From: Malus domestica | Taxonomy: Eukaryota > Streptophyta > Magnoliopsida > Rosales > Rosaceae | NCBI RefSeq assembly: GCF_042453785.1 | Contig: NC_091664.1 | Span: forward strand, 487,001-551,000 | Length of the DNA: 64,000 nt | Reading direction: 5' to 3' | In this document: piece after piece, positions 1-10,947 of the stretch | How positions within the stretch are numbered: the stretch's first letter is position 1 | Layout of the letters: every line of letters begins with the position of its first letter | Notes under the pieces: generated by a model | The model's database searches: none | The model's input: only the letters and a program-made list of their open reading frames with translations | Told to the model about the DNA's origin: nothing | Translations under genes and position numbers: made by a program

Positions 1-3000
1 AACTTGTAAAGTTCCTATATCAATCGGCAAACATTACAAAGATGAAGTAATTTGTGACGTTATAGACATGGACGTCACTCATGTGTTACTAGGCAGGCCG
101 TGGATGTGGGATAGAGACGTCACGCACCGCGGTAGAGAAAATGTTTACAGATTTACATGGGGAACGCATTTGATTACCATGTCTTCCAACGACCGATCTT
201 CAGTTGCAGAAACTAAAGGAGCCGAACCGAAGTTGTTTACCTTAATCAATTCTGAGAGGGAAATAACGGCAGAAGTCAAGGAAACCAAGCAACTTTGCAT
301 GGTTGTTATGAAAGGTTTACTTGCAGCTGAACCTATTTTTAAAGCTTCATCGGTTCCTCCACAAGTGCAGGAAATATTGCAGGGTTTTGATGAGTTGTTT
401 TCGGAAGAGCTGCCAAATGAATTACCACCTATGCGGAACATCCAACATCAAATTGACCTAATCCCTGGGGCCAATCTACCCAATTTACCACATTACAGGA
501 TGAGCCCAAAAGAGAATGAAATCCTGCGTGAAAAAATTGAAGAGCTACTCCATAAAAGATTTATTCAGGAAAGTCTAAGTCATTGCGCTGTTCCTGTGCT
601 TTTTATTCCAAAGAAAGACAAGTCATGGAGGATGTGCGTTGATAGCAGGGCCATCAACAAGATCACGATCAAGTACCGTTTCCCTATTCCTCGTTTGGAT
701 GACATGCTAGATAAGTTATGCGGTGCAATGATATTCTCCAAACTAGATTTACGGAGAGGGTACCATCAAATTAGAATTAAACCAGGGGATGAATGGAAAA
801 CGGCATTCAAAAGTAAGGATAGATTATATGAATGGCTAGTTATGCCGTTCGGACTATCAAACGCACCCAGCACCTTTATGCGATTCATGAATCAGGTGCT
901 ACGACCTTTTATCGGTTCTTTTGTTGTTGTTTACTTTGATGATATTCTCATTTATAGTAAATCCAAACTTGAGCATTTGGAGCATTTAATGATGGTGTTG
1001 GACGTATTGCAGAACAACAAGCTCTTTATTAATCTAAAGAAGTGCAGTTTTCTCACTTCCAAGTTGATATTTCTTGGCTATGTTGTGAGTTCCGAAGGAA
1101 TTCATGTTGACGAAGACAAAGTAAAAGCGATCCGTGACTGGCTAGCTCCAAAAAATGTCTCCGAACTGCGTAGTTTCCATAGGCTAGCAACGTTTTATCG
1201 GCGTTTTGTGCTCAATTTCAGTACCATAGTAGCCCCGATGACCGAATGTTTGAAGAAAGGAAAGTTTCGTTGGGAGGAGGCCCAAGAGACGAGTTTTTCA
1301 CTGATTAAAGAGAAACTCAGCACTGCTCCAATTCTAGCCTTGCCTAATTTTGATAAAGTTTTTTAAGTCGAGTGTGATGCCAGTGGAGTGGGAATTGGTG
1401 CTGTTTTTTCTCAAGACAAACGGCTCGTAGCCTTTTTCAGTGAGAAGCTTAGCGACGCTCGTCAAAAATGGAGTACATATGCTCAGGAATTCTATGCCGT
1501 CGTCCGCGCCTTACGCCAATGGGAACACTACCTTGTGGGTAATGAGTTCGTCCTTTACACTAATCATCAGGCTTTAAAATGGGTGAACAGTCAGAAGAGT
1601 GTGGACAAGATGTATATGCAGTGGATGATTTATCTCCAGAAGTTTCCTTTTGTTATTAAACGTAAGTCTGGAGTCATGAATCGAGTGGCCGATGCGTTGA
1701 GTCGTCGGGCACAACTTATAATAACGTTACAACAAGAAATTGTGGGGTTTGAGTTTCTGGCCGACATGTATGAGAATGATGAGGACTTCAAAGGTATTTG
1801 GGCTTCTTGTCTACGCAATCATCCAACTTCAGATTACCATGTATCAGATGGTTTTCTCTTTCGCGACAACGCTTTGTGTATCCCACGGTGCTCATTGCGA
1901 GAAAAACTCATCCGTGATTTGCATGGTGGCGGTTTAAATGGACATTTGGGGCATGACAAAACGATCGCGAGCTTGATTGCACGATACTATTGGCCTCAAC
2001 TCAAGAGAGATGCTAGCACTCTTGTTCGCAGGTGCTATGTTTGCCAAACTTCTAAAGGTCAGTCTCAAAACACCGGTCTTTATATGCCTTTGCCTATTCC
2101 TGAAGATATATGGCTAGACCTCTCTATGGACTTCGTGTTGGGACTCCCTCGCACCCAGATGGGTGTTGATTCTGTCTTTGTGGTGGTTGATCGTTACTAA
2201 AAAATAACTCACTTTATTGCCTGTCGAAAAACCTCTAATGCTGTCCACATTGCTCAACTTTTCTTTCGCGATGTTGTGCGACTCTATGGGGTGCCGCAGT
2301 CTATTACTTCTGATCGTGATTCAAAATTTCTCAGTCATTTTTGGATTACTTTGTGGAAATTATTTGGTACCGATTTGCGACGTAGTACTACAGCTCACCC
2401 ACAGACGGATGGTCAAACCGAGGTTACAAACCGCACCTTGGGTAACATGGTTCGTAGTGTTTGTGGCGACAAGCTAAAACAACGGGATCTTGCTCTTCCT
2501 CAAATTGAATTTGCCTACAACAGTGCTATTCATAGCGCAACTGGCAAGTCTCATTTCTCCCTAGTGTATACTTCTGTCCCCAAGCATGTCGTGGACCTCG
2601 TCAAGCTCCCTAAGGGTCTAGGTGTGAGTGTGGCTGCTCAAAAGATGGCAGAAAGCATCCAAGCTGTTAAGGCAGAGGTTCGTGAGCGTCTGGCACGGAC
2701 AAATGCAAAATACAAAACGGCGGCTGACCAACATCAGCGTTCCCATGTGTTTCAGGTCGGTGATGTTATCATGGTGTTTTTGAGGAAAGAACAATTTCCC
2801 GTCGGAACTTACAGCAAGCAGCTGAAGCCTCGCAAATATGGACCCTATACAATTATACAGAAGATTAATGATAATGCTTATGTTGTGGATCTTCCTCTTT
2901 CTATGGCATTTCTCTTACCTTCAAAGTTGCTGATTTATTTGAGTTCCATTCAGATGATGAGCCATTGTATCCGGATGCTAACTCGAGGACGAGTTCTTTT

Positions 3001-3096
3001 CACGAAGGGGAAACTGATGTAGAGCAGCTAGCCGAAAAAATAGAAAAAACAACTGAAGTGCCGCAAATCCGAGAGCACAACAGCAACCAAGTCTGA
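1..3096 (+). pseudogene. Ty3/gypsy retrotransposon pol remnant (protease end, RT, RNase H, integrase)
   Basis: The polyprotein is already open at the window edge (frame 2), so its gag and 5' LTR lie outside. Visible in order: the end of the aspartic protease (HVLLGRPW near 80-110), reverse transcriptase with an intact YFDDIL catalytic box near 930-950, RNase H from about 1367 ending in VADALSRR near 1686-1710, an integrase zinc finger (H, H, C, C between about 1918 and 2046), the integrase core to about 2560, and a GPY-type C-terminal module near 2830-2900. No chromodomain is obvious. The frame is broken by a TAA at 1364-1366 between RT and RNase H, by a TAA at 2198-2200 inside the integrase core, and by a frameshift near 2900-2920, after which a tail in frame 1 runs to TGA 3094-3096. 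The pol order PR-RT-RH-INT defines Ty3/gypsy; the sublineage was not resolved. The copy cannot encode a full polyprotein. Confidence 0.93.
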
Positions 3097-3313
3097 TAGT
3101 TTTTTTTATTTTTTATTTTCGTTTCTTTTTGTTTTAGCCATTCTAGAGTTTGTTTCATTGTAGACTATAAATATACCTTTTTGGCGTATTGTGAGGGACT
3201 TTTGATTTCCCATTAATTAAAATCGAGAATAATTCTCTCAAGCTTCTGGTGTTCCAGATTCTATCTAAGGGTGACCGTTCGTGATCCATTTTCTTGTATC
3301 TTCCGCTGTGTCA
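3094..3313 (+). repeat. Probable 3' LTR of the Ty3/gypsy element
   Basis: This non-coding tract follows the pol tail, has a TATA-like stretch (ctataaatata, near 3165) and ends in tgtca at 3313. The right edge is well supported. Immediately after it, sequence homologous to another LTR (copy at 8739-9128) resumes in mid-LTR with gtatg, the expected 5-bp target duplicate. The left edge is a guess based on a terminal TGA/TCA pair; the LTR could begin slightly earlier, nearer the A-rich tract at 3033-3050. Confidence 0.55.
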
Positions 3314-3554
3314 GTATGGATTACAATAGATCGGCAAGGGAGTTCTTTGTGGATGCAGCCTTTGCCATTTTGCTATCTGTTTGGCTGAGAGGGTATTGCC
3401 CTCTATTGTTGTGAGGGATGTGAGACTCTATGTTTTCCTCTCTTTAGTGAAGGTAAAGAGGATCCCTTTTATAGAGTAAGGGTTTCCTTCTCTTACATGG
3501 GTTATTGGCTCAATAATGAGGCCCAAAGACGAGGCCCAATATATGGTACCAACA
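3314..3554 (-). repeat. 3' LTR of element 1, truncated by gypsy insertion
   Basis: It is colinear and equal in length (241 bp) with 8888-9128, sharing the TATA-like box on the minus strand (ttttata on the plus strand near 3468) and the terminal ccaaca. On the minus strand it is preceded by a G-rich polypurine tract (cttgggggactcc) at 3555-3567, which marks it as the 3' copy. The portion equivalent to 8739-8887 is missing because the gypsy element inserted there. Confidence 0.85.
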
Positions 3555-4080
3555 GGAGTCCCCCAAGTTTTCAGTTAAAAGAGTCTTTTGGCTTGAGACT
3601 TCAAATCCAGTCCATGTGTGGGCCGAAGTGACTAGATATTGTCCTAAACCAGTACTCAACAAAAGGCAATGCTCAACATAAAGCAATACTCGGCTAGATG
3701 TATCACACATTGTGAGACTGCTTGGTTGGATGTGATGCTCGTTGCAAGGTTGCTCAGCTAGAGGTTATGCTCGCGACGAAGAGGTTGCTCGGCCGGAGGT
3801 GATACTCATTGAGAGGCTGCTCGGCTAGAGGCTATGCTCGCTGCGAGGCGGCTCGGCTTGTGGCGTTCCTCATTGCAAGTATGTACTTTATGTCAACGTG
3901 CACTCAGTATGAGTTAATTCTCGACATGATTCGGGTCCGCTTATCGGGTTTGCATATTGGGTCTATGTGTCGGATCCGCAGATCAGGTCCGCAAGTCGGG
4001 TCTTTGAGTCGGGGCCATACGTAGGGTCATCGAGTCGGGGCTATCTGTAGGGTCTTTGAGTTGGGTCCAGGCACATAGAT
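3555..4080 (-). repeat. 3' interior of element 1 with short degenerate tandem repeats
   Basis: The polypurine tract is followed on the plus strand by about five degenerate units containing tgctcggctagagg and gctatgctcg (about 3710-3870). A second set of units built on gggtctttgagtcgggg runs over about 3950-4075. The first 100 bp match 57034-57120 of element 2, as does a tgctcggctcgtggc motif. The repeats themselves differ between the two elements. No coding potential is recognised. Confidence 0.7.
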
Positions 4081-4440
4081 GTCCAAATAAGCGAGTATCC
4101 GAGCAAGTGGGTGTCCGGTCAGACAAGAGATCATCGTTCGGACTAAATCTTTGTCACCATAAGCATGTGGCTCAGTGATCTATAGGCTGATCAGTAGTGT
4201 CGGTATGCTTCTTTAATCAGCAACAATGTTGACCAATGGATCTAGCTGCTCAATAATTCCTGACAATAAATGACAGTATAAGTATGACCATATAATGAAT
4301 AAATCAAATTGACAAAGTTTGTCAAGGCAAAATATTGTACTATGTGCCTTCTATGAATAAATAATTTATTCAATCGTGTGGTAAATCACATGTTGTATAA
4401 GTGGCATAGTTTAAAGGCAATCATATATTACTAGGTAATG

Positions 4441-4477
<37 letters not shown>

Positions 4478-5251
4478 TTTCATTCAAGTTGTTGATATCC
4501 AATTTGGTCATATGAGGTGATAAAATAATTATATAATGTGAATGGTGTAGTGGGCTGTAAAGGAATATAAAGATGCTTTTATCTTCCTTGTACATTGCAC
4601 ACAACAGTAGTCATGTAGTTTTAATATAATGACAATGGGGATGCATTATATATACACAGATCATAAAAACAGATAACATATTGCTAATTGTAAAGCAAAA
4701 GCTGTAAAGCAAACGCAGATATAAACGTTGTAAAGCAAATGCATGATGTGATCTCCTGTTAAAGAATTTACACACAGATGTAAAGCAAAAGGATCTTATC
4801 AAAATAATGATAAAGTAATAAAATAATAAAGAAAATGATCTTATCTCCTTCATTGCTTTTCTCGTGGCTTTTTCAGAAAATGGGCATGGGGGAACATGCA
4901 CTCCCCTTCATGATGAAAGTTTCATCATTTTTGAAGAGTTGAGATAGCTAATAGAAGAAAGGACAGAGTTACCGGACAAGTTGGAAGAGGAATTCCTAAT
5001 TCTTACACGGATGAGACCAATCACATCTGATCAGTGAAAAAATCTGACACCAATCATTTACGAGTGAGTATTACACCAAGAATTAATTGACAAGCGGATG
5101 AGTTTCAGAAGTTGGTGGGCATCTTCTGGTACGCTCGCCTTTATCGCACTTCTGGTGCGCTCGCCTTTATCGCACCTGAGGAAGGTGGAGATGTCGGGCA
5201 CAACGGGACCACCAGGGACAACGAGGTTGCGGGTCCGCTGTGCCACCAACC
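4081..5251. other. Non-coding interior of element 1
   Basis: AT-rich sequence with a TA microsatellite at about 4445-4472 and a directly repeated segment of about 27 bp at 5122-5176 (units starting cttctggt). Short open frames occur on both strands, but none resembles a known protein. The minus-strand frame 5058-5249 is probably chance or an unidentified captured fragment. Confidence 0.5.
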
Positions 5252-5256
5252 AATCG

Positions 5257-7593
5257 TGACACGCCCCGATCCCGATGTCCTCGTGACATTAGGATGATCA
5301 CGTGCTGGCCGACACCCAAAGGGTGACGAAAGCCATTTAAATTAAGTAAAAGCTCATAAATAAGCTAAAACAGGCAGCAGGACTAGCCACATAATACTAA
5401 AATTCAACTTCTAATTAATAAAATTAGGATCAACGCATAATGTCAGAGCATACGTCTATTACAGAGTACAAACAGAATTTAAGATAGAGATGTGCTATAT
5501 TACAATGGATATCGAAGCAGAGGAAATATAGCACTAGATCACTGGTAGGGAAAAGCCTCGTAGCTTAAATCGTAATCCTCGTTCGTAGGTCCTGAAGGGG
5601 GCGCAAAACAAACATGAGTGGACCAATTTGATATAAATATAAAAAAAACAGTTATCAACATACTAACCCCCAGGTTTATGAAAACATATATATAATGTAA
5701 AACATAGGTTTCCCAAAACCTAGCATGATGTGCAGTATCTCAAATTCATAACTTGTATAAGTAATAAACTAGTGAATTGTCTGATAACCCCCAGGCCCCA
5801 TGCCAGCTCCCCGTCTCTGAGCAGACAATCAGAGGAAAATACACTACATGCCTCTTACCGGCTCCCCATCCCTGGTCTTAAATGCCAGAGGAAACACCCT
5901 CTAGGCCCTATGCTAACACCAAACTGTCGCCCGGGACGGACCAGAATCTATCCCTACGTCCCGTAGCGGAAAGGACCACTAGGTAAGTACAAAACCACAT
6001 AACATATATATATTGAAAAACAACTTCGTAGTATAAAGTCATCCATCATCTATACTACAAAGAGGTGTTCTAAACATGTTCTAAATATCATATCGTCATC
6101 CATCGGATATTCTATAAGAACATGGGTTATAGGAAAAATAGTAATAATTCAATCTAGCCTCAGTAAGCATATTATCTCATAAAGTACTTCATAAAACATA
6201 AGTATTAAATCATGCTTTTTATGTATGCATTTCTATTCTTAAAACATGCTTTTGAAGGGGTCCACTCACCGTACACCGATGGTGCAAAGCTATACCAAAT
6301 AGGTATAACGGAATCACCGTTAATAATTGCACCTATTCACATAAAGGAGTACCTTTGGTCAAACTCTATTCAAACGATTGAATTTGGGAAAACAGACTTC
6401 AAAAACGGGTCCAGGACGTCGAAATTAGCCTAGGAGAGGTCCTGAACGAAACCCCGAAAAGTTAACTCAAAAAGTCAACGTTGACCGTTGACCGGTCAAA
6501 ATCAAAGTCAAAGTCAACTTTGACAGTTGACCGTTGACCAAGTCAACAGTCAACAGTCAACTGGTCAGAGGTCAAAGTCAACTGGGCTTGGGGTTTTGGG
6601 GAAAAGGGCTTTCAGCCCCCTTAACAGAAAATGGCCCAAAAGGGCCCTAACTCTAATTTAGAAAAAAATAATAAAACCTAAAAAGGTTTTGGGCTTGGGC
6701 TAGGGGCTTAATTCTAATGGCCCGAAGGCCTTTTGTCCTAAAACAACTAACAATTAACTAAAACAATTAAAAGGAATTTGGGCTAGGGCTTTTGGGCTTG
6801 ACTCCCTACTCTGGCCTAAGGCCCGCTTGCCATTGGAACTGGCCTGGGAGGCCTGGTCCCGCCGGAGCACAAACCACCGGAGCTTCACAGCTCCGGCCAA
6901 CAACCACACACAACCCTAGACCCTGATCTAGGTACCAAAATGAAGAGCAAGACGAGGGGAGTGTTTTTATACCTTCCTTTCATCGTGGAACGGCCAAAGA
7001 TGGCCGGAAAAACCCCCGAGGTCACCGGAGTTGGGTGTGCTTACACCCGGCTTGAATTCGTCCTACAACCTCCCAAAAACACGAAATACGCTCATTTAAA
7101 ACTCATTCCAGCAAGGTTCAAGGACGAAATAGAGATAATTAGGGGCTTACCTAACCAGGAAAAAAATAGAAACTCGCCGGAGTTCCTTTCCGGGTTTTAC
7201 TGGGGTCGCGGGAACGAGAGGGAGAGAGAATGACGAGCTGGTGATGATAAGTGATGTTTCTTCCTCGCGCAGGGAAATGGGTGCGTGCGTGCGATGATGT
7301 GTGTGTGTGTTTTCACGGTGTAGAGAAGAGGGAGAGAAGAGAGATATGAGAGAGAGCCAAGAGAGAGAGATAGGACATACTAGAAAACAGAAAAGAAGAA
7401 GTTCACGGGGGGGGGGGCAAAGAGAGAAGAATGAGAAATTGCTTGGGGTGCTGCCACGTGGCAGTGTGAGGAAGAAAAGAATCCAAGGCTTTGGATCCTG
7501 ATTTGGTAGACAAAAAGGATAAAATTGATAGATTAAGAGAGATTTAGGGGAAATTACACAATTAAAATTTTATAAATGGGGGTGGGCGTTACA
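5257..7593 (-). mobile_element. Solo LTR (2.3 kb) nested in element 1
   Basis: On the minus strand it begins TGTAACGCCCACC (7593 leftward) and ends with a GC-rich motif closing in TGTCA at 5257. It is flanked by a perfect 5-bp TSD, aatcg at 5252-5256 and 7594-7598. There is no internal region or second LTR, so it arose by LTR-LTR recombination. Its middle (about 6185-6440) is homologous to 9129-9390, which makes 9129-10271 a related LTR. It includes a stretch of alternating gtcaac/gttgac words at 6470-6570 and a G-run near 7409. Open frames inside (such as 6940-7233) have no recognisable product. Confidence 0.9.
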
Positions 7594-7680
7594 AATCGTC
7601 TTTCACTGTCTTTAGAATCAAAAGCCGGCCATCCGTCCTCTTCGCGTCTTCCCAGACCACGTTGACGTGGCTGCTCAAAA

Positions 7681-8142
7681 ATGGAATTGGCGGACGTGAA
7701 ATCTGGGGTTGCATCATGCCAAGGGGCCGGTCCACCAACACCGCGAACCGGGTCAGAGAGACCAGGCTGGGCTTGGGCTATCGAAGCAGTGGGGATACCT
7801 CATCCGACGGCGTGGCCCAAACCAGGACCTAGCCAAAGCAGCTGCACTGGTTGTCTTAGCACAAGATTCTTCCTGAGAATGTGGGCCCTTGACAGTCATG
7901 GAGACAACCTCTTCGCCGTGGAGGAGGACGAGGCCCAGTGTCCGGCGATCATCGCACTCCTCGTTGGTCTTCTTTCCTTTCAGTGGAGGCAACTTGTGAA
8001 ACTCCTCGTAGTCGCCGATGACGAGATTCATATGGTGATCGAAGGCTATGAACTTACCGACTAGCCGTCTGCAGTCTTGGATTGTCACTCGCATCTGGTA
8101 GTTGATGAATTGCAGCATCTTAGAGCTTTTCGACATCGACAT
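7681..8142 (-). pseudogene. Captured spliceosomal SmB (snRNP B/B') fragment inside element 1
   Basis: From ATG 8140-8142 the minus strand encodes an N-terminus that matches plant SmB closely (MSMSKSSKMLQFINY). The Sm1 part (MRVTIQD to the DHHMNL region) and the Sm2 part (RTLGLVLLHGEEVVSMTV) form an uninterrupted Sm fold of about 95 residues. After SAAALA the frame is lost. Homology to the following proline/glycine-rich tail (AQPGL, PVRGVGGPAP, MMQPQISRP) continues in other frames as far as about 7681, so frameshifts and a stop have accumulated. Functional SmB is about 250-290 residues and belongs to the heptameric Sm ring of U1, U2, U4 and U5 snRNPs. The copy has no introns, as expected for an mRNA-derived capture. 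It lies in the sense of the retroelement. GC-rich sequence just upstream (about 8143-8215) may be SmB 5' UTR. Confidence 0.88.
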
Positions 8143-8723
8143 TGTGGCGGCTGGTGGTGGCCTCTACCGTCTTCCGCGCTCAGGGCTTCTTGAGGTTTTG
8201 GAGACGGAATACGGATGATCAGCTGGGTACACCAATTTACAGACGGAGGCAAAAATAGAGGTGCTCTGTTTTTTCCCTTTACTGACTTAAAAATGAATTA
8301 AAAAAGGGAAAAGGAGACGAAAATTCAGAGACATGGATAAAGAATTGGAAGCTATGTGAGGAGAGACAAGAAGACCACGATATATCGCTAGATTTGTATA
8401 TATATATATATATATATCTCTCTCTCTCTTTCTGTTCTCTGTAGACTATATAGTATGTTTTCAGAAATGTAGAGAGAGAAAGATGAGAGCTTTCTACAGA
8501 GAGAAAGAAAGAGGGAGGGAGAGAAAGATCTGAGAATTGTGAAGCTTGTTCGTAGCTGTTGCCGTGACGGGAAGCTGGAGCGGAAGGCATGGGTTTTACG
8601 GTGACTGTGCAGGTGTTTGGTTCTTCGGTTTCTGCAGATTCGCGGTGGATACTGTGGTGAGGTTTCACGGTAGTGAGATGAAAAAATGAAAGAGAACCGA
8701 CATAGCTTTTCGTGTCCTTTCCC
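8143..8723 (-). other. Leader of element 1
   Basis: Sequence between the primer binding site and the SmB segment. It contains a TA microsatellite (8398-8418) and CT-rich tracts (minus strand). The first ATG (8701-8703) lies about 35 nt from the LTR and its context is shared with element 2. The open frames of 140-160 codons here are low-complexity and resemble no protein. Confidence 0.5.
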
Positions 8724-8738
8724 ACAGATGGCGCCAAA
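8724..8738 (-). promoter_or_regulatory. Primer binding site of element 1
   Basis: Directly inside the 5' LTR the minus strand reads TTTGGCGCCATCTGTGG. This is the TGGCGCC-type primer binding site common in Tat/Ogre-group plant Ty3/gypsy elements. Element 2 has the same site with one difference. Confidence 0.8.
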
Positions 8739-9128
8739 TATTGATGCACAAAATCCAGCGGATCTTTGACCAACGTAAATTCGGCCGTGAATCACACAGA
8801 TGCATAAGAACACAAAGATGTATCGTGGTTCACCCCAATGTTTGGGCTACGTCCACATTGATGTTGATTCCATTTCACTATATGAATGTATGGATTACAA
8901 TAGATCGGCAATAGAGCTCTCTGTGGATGCAGCTCTTGGCATTTTGCTCTCTGTTTGGCTGAGAGGGTATTGCCCTCTATTGTTGTGAGTGATGTGAGAC
9001 TCTCTGTTTTCCTCCCTTTAGTGAAGGTGAGGAGGATCCCTTTTATAGAGTAAGGGTTTCCTCATCTTACATGTGTTATGGGCTCAGTAATGAGGCCCAA
9101 AAACGATGCCCAATATATGGTACCAACA
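8739..9128 (-). repeat. 5' LTR of element 1 (390 bp)
   Basis: On the minus strand it starts TGTTGGTACC at 9128 and ends at 8739, next to the primer binding site. A TATA box (TATAAAA, minus strand, 9041-9047) lies about 81 nt into the LTR. The first part (about 8745-8870) is homologous to the LTRs of element 2 (56676-57033 and 60247-60604), which establishes the family. The right flank is cgttt. Confidence 0.88.
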
Positions 9129-10271
9129 CGTTTCATAATACGTAACCATTCAATCATGTTTTTCATGTATGCATTTCTAATAGAAAAATATGCATTTTTG
9201 AAATAGTCCACTCACAGATACTTCGTCATCGAAGAGCCATGTAAACTAGCGAAGACGGAAACGCCATAATAAATGCACCTAAGCACATAAAGGTACCAAT
9301 TAATAAAACTCTATCATAACTTTTGAATTTGGGAAAATGGATGTCGGAAACAAATTCAGGACGTCGAATTACCCTAAAAGGGGTCCCGGGCAAACTTCGT
9401 AAAAGTCAACAAAAAGAATATTCCAGAGAATATTCTATAATGGAACATTCCATAAAATATTCCCTAACAGAATATTCCATCTGGGTTGGGCCGGTTCTAC
9501 TTGGGTTTTTGGGTTATGGGTTTGGGTTTGCCAAAAAGGTCGGTTCCATGGCCTAAGGGCCTAGGTTGGGGTTTGGGTTCAAAGGGGTTTGGGTTAGGTT
9601 ACCTTAGGCCGGGTCTGGCCTGTTACACTTACGGATCACCAAACCCTATTAAAGAAGAAGGCCGGCTTGCGATCGAAATTTTCCGAGCTCTAACGGAGCT
9701 TAAATCTCAACTAAAAATCACCATATAATATACCGAAATGAAACCCGTGAAGCAAGGAATTGAACCATACCTTCATCGTGGCCGGAAGATGGTCAGAAGA
9801 CGCATGCAAACCTTCGGCCTTCGCCAGAAAACTGGGGAAAGTCTCCCCGAGTTGGTTTCTTAGTCAAAGTTGGCGGAGCTCGTCGGGAAGTCCAAGCACA
9901 GTCATTGTGCTACCATAACTAGAAGGAGAGAGAGATATGGGAGAAAAGATGGTGGTGATCTAAGGGTGTTGTTTAATGGCTCGCTAGAGATGGTAGGGTG
10001 GTGTGCGGTGGTGTCGTCTGTGTGTGTAGTTCGGGAGGGAAGAGGAGAGTGTAGAGAGGATGAGAGAGATAAAGTGAGAGGGAAAATGAGACTCACGGGA
10101 GGGAAGAGGAGAAATGAGAGTGGTCCCAGGGTACAACCCCAAAAGCAAGTGGGCCCCCCTTGGGCACACCTAATAAGACCCAAAAATAATATTTTAAACA
10201 AATATCCCATAGCCCAAATGAATTTACCAAAATACCCTTCCTTTTCATAAAATCTGGGTCGGGTTGTTACA
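9129..10271 (-). repeat. Partial long LTR interrupted by element 1
   Basis: It is homologous along 9129-9390 to 6184-6440 of the 5257-7593 solo LTR. On the minus strand it begins TGTAACAACCCGACCC at 10271. Its other end is missing because element 1 begins at 9128. The simplest reading is that element 1 inserted into this LTR and the remainder lies left of the window. Open frames within it (9870-10250 +, 9902-10294 -) are not gene-like. Confidence 0.75.
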
Positions 10272-10947
10272 CTTGTTACTTTCAAATCCATCAAAATTCA
10301 TCTTCCAATAAAATCCTAGCAAATCTTTGAAATTTTCACTACACCTAGTGTGGACTAATTTAAAATCATAATCGACTACCTATGGATTTGAATGTATTCT
10401 TTAAAATTCATTAATATCCTAATTTGACTACATGATAATTTCAAAATCTTTTAAAATCTATCATTTAAAATCTTAATTGACCATAACCCGATTTTAAACT
10501 CTATTGAAATCCTATCAAATCCTAATTTGACTACACCCTTCTTATATATATTTTTATCAAAAACATCATAGAATAGTGCAATTGATGGCCAAAAAAGACG
10601 ATTCAAAATACAATGTGAATATCGGAAATAAAGGTTGCATCTTACCAGAAAAAAAAAAAATCGCTGCCGAAGGAACGAAACAACCAAAAAACAAGTGGGC
10701 CTCTAGAATAAACTTACGAAAAAAGTCACACGAAGCAAAACTTTAGGGTATATACATGACACAAACTAGAGATCAAAAGAAACGCCCAACGGTTTTTCTA
10801 TCTGCACCACACAACTCTGCTTACCGACGGCAAGAGCCTATGGCCCATCAGACCAAGGCACCAAATTGTTTGAGTTGGGCCATATGCATGTAAATATGTA
10901 GGCCCATCAGACTGGGGATTGCACAAACTCTGTGTAGAATGAAATAA
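10272..10947. other. Intergenic, no gene seen
   Basis: AT-rich DNA with several degenerate repeats of aaatcctaatttgac and aaaatctat-type words between 10290 and 10540, possibly an old MITE. Nothing coding. Confidence 0.5.

Larger units (their letters stand above)
3314..9128 (-). mobile_element. Element 1: non-autonomous LTR retrotransposon carrying an SmB gene fragment
   Basis: The element reads on the minus strand. The 5' LTR is 8739-9128, the primer binding site lies just left of it, and a leader with a captured SmB segment runs to about 7681. Then come a non-coding interior, a repeat-rich zone, a polypurine tract (minus strand, ending at 3555) and the 3' LTR from 3554 leftward. The 3' LTR is cut at 3314 by the Ty3/gypsy insertion, so its remainder and the left TSD lie outside the window. 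A solo LTR (5257-7593) is nested inside. Without it the interior is about 2.8 kb. No gag, RT or integrase is recognisable, so it must have depended on proteins from another element. The primer binding site and the 3' tandem repeats resemble the Tat/Ogre group of Ty3/gypsy. The 241 bp shared by its LTRs differ at roughly 20 positions by eye, so it is older than element 2. Confidence 0.82.

Noticed and set aside
7681..8064. 127-codon plus-strand frame
   Set aside because: It is antisense to the SmB fragment, which is recognisable on the minus strand.
8279..8813. Overlapping 140-160 codon minus-strand frames
   Set aside because: They cover the leader and LTR of element 1 and are rich in low-complexity Ser/Phe/Ile-Tyr tracts. 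No protein-family match.
9870..10294. Open frames of about 130 codons on both strands
   Set aside because: They lie within a long LTR and are compositionally biased by purine-rich sequence.
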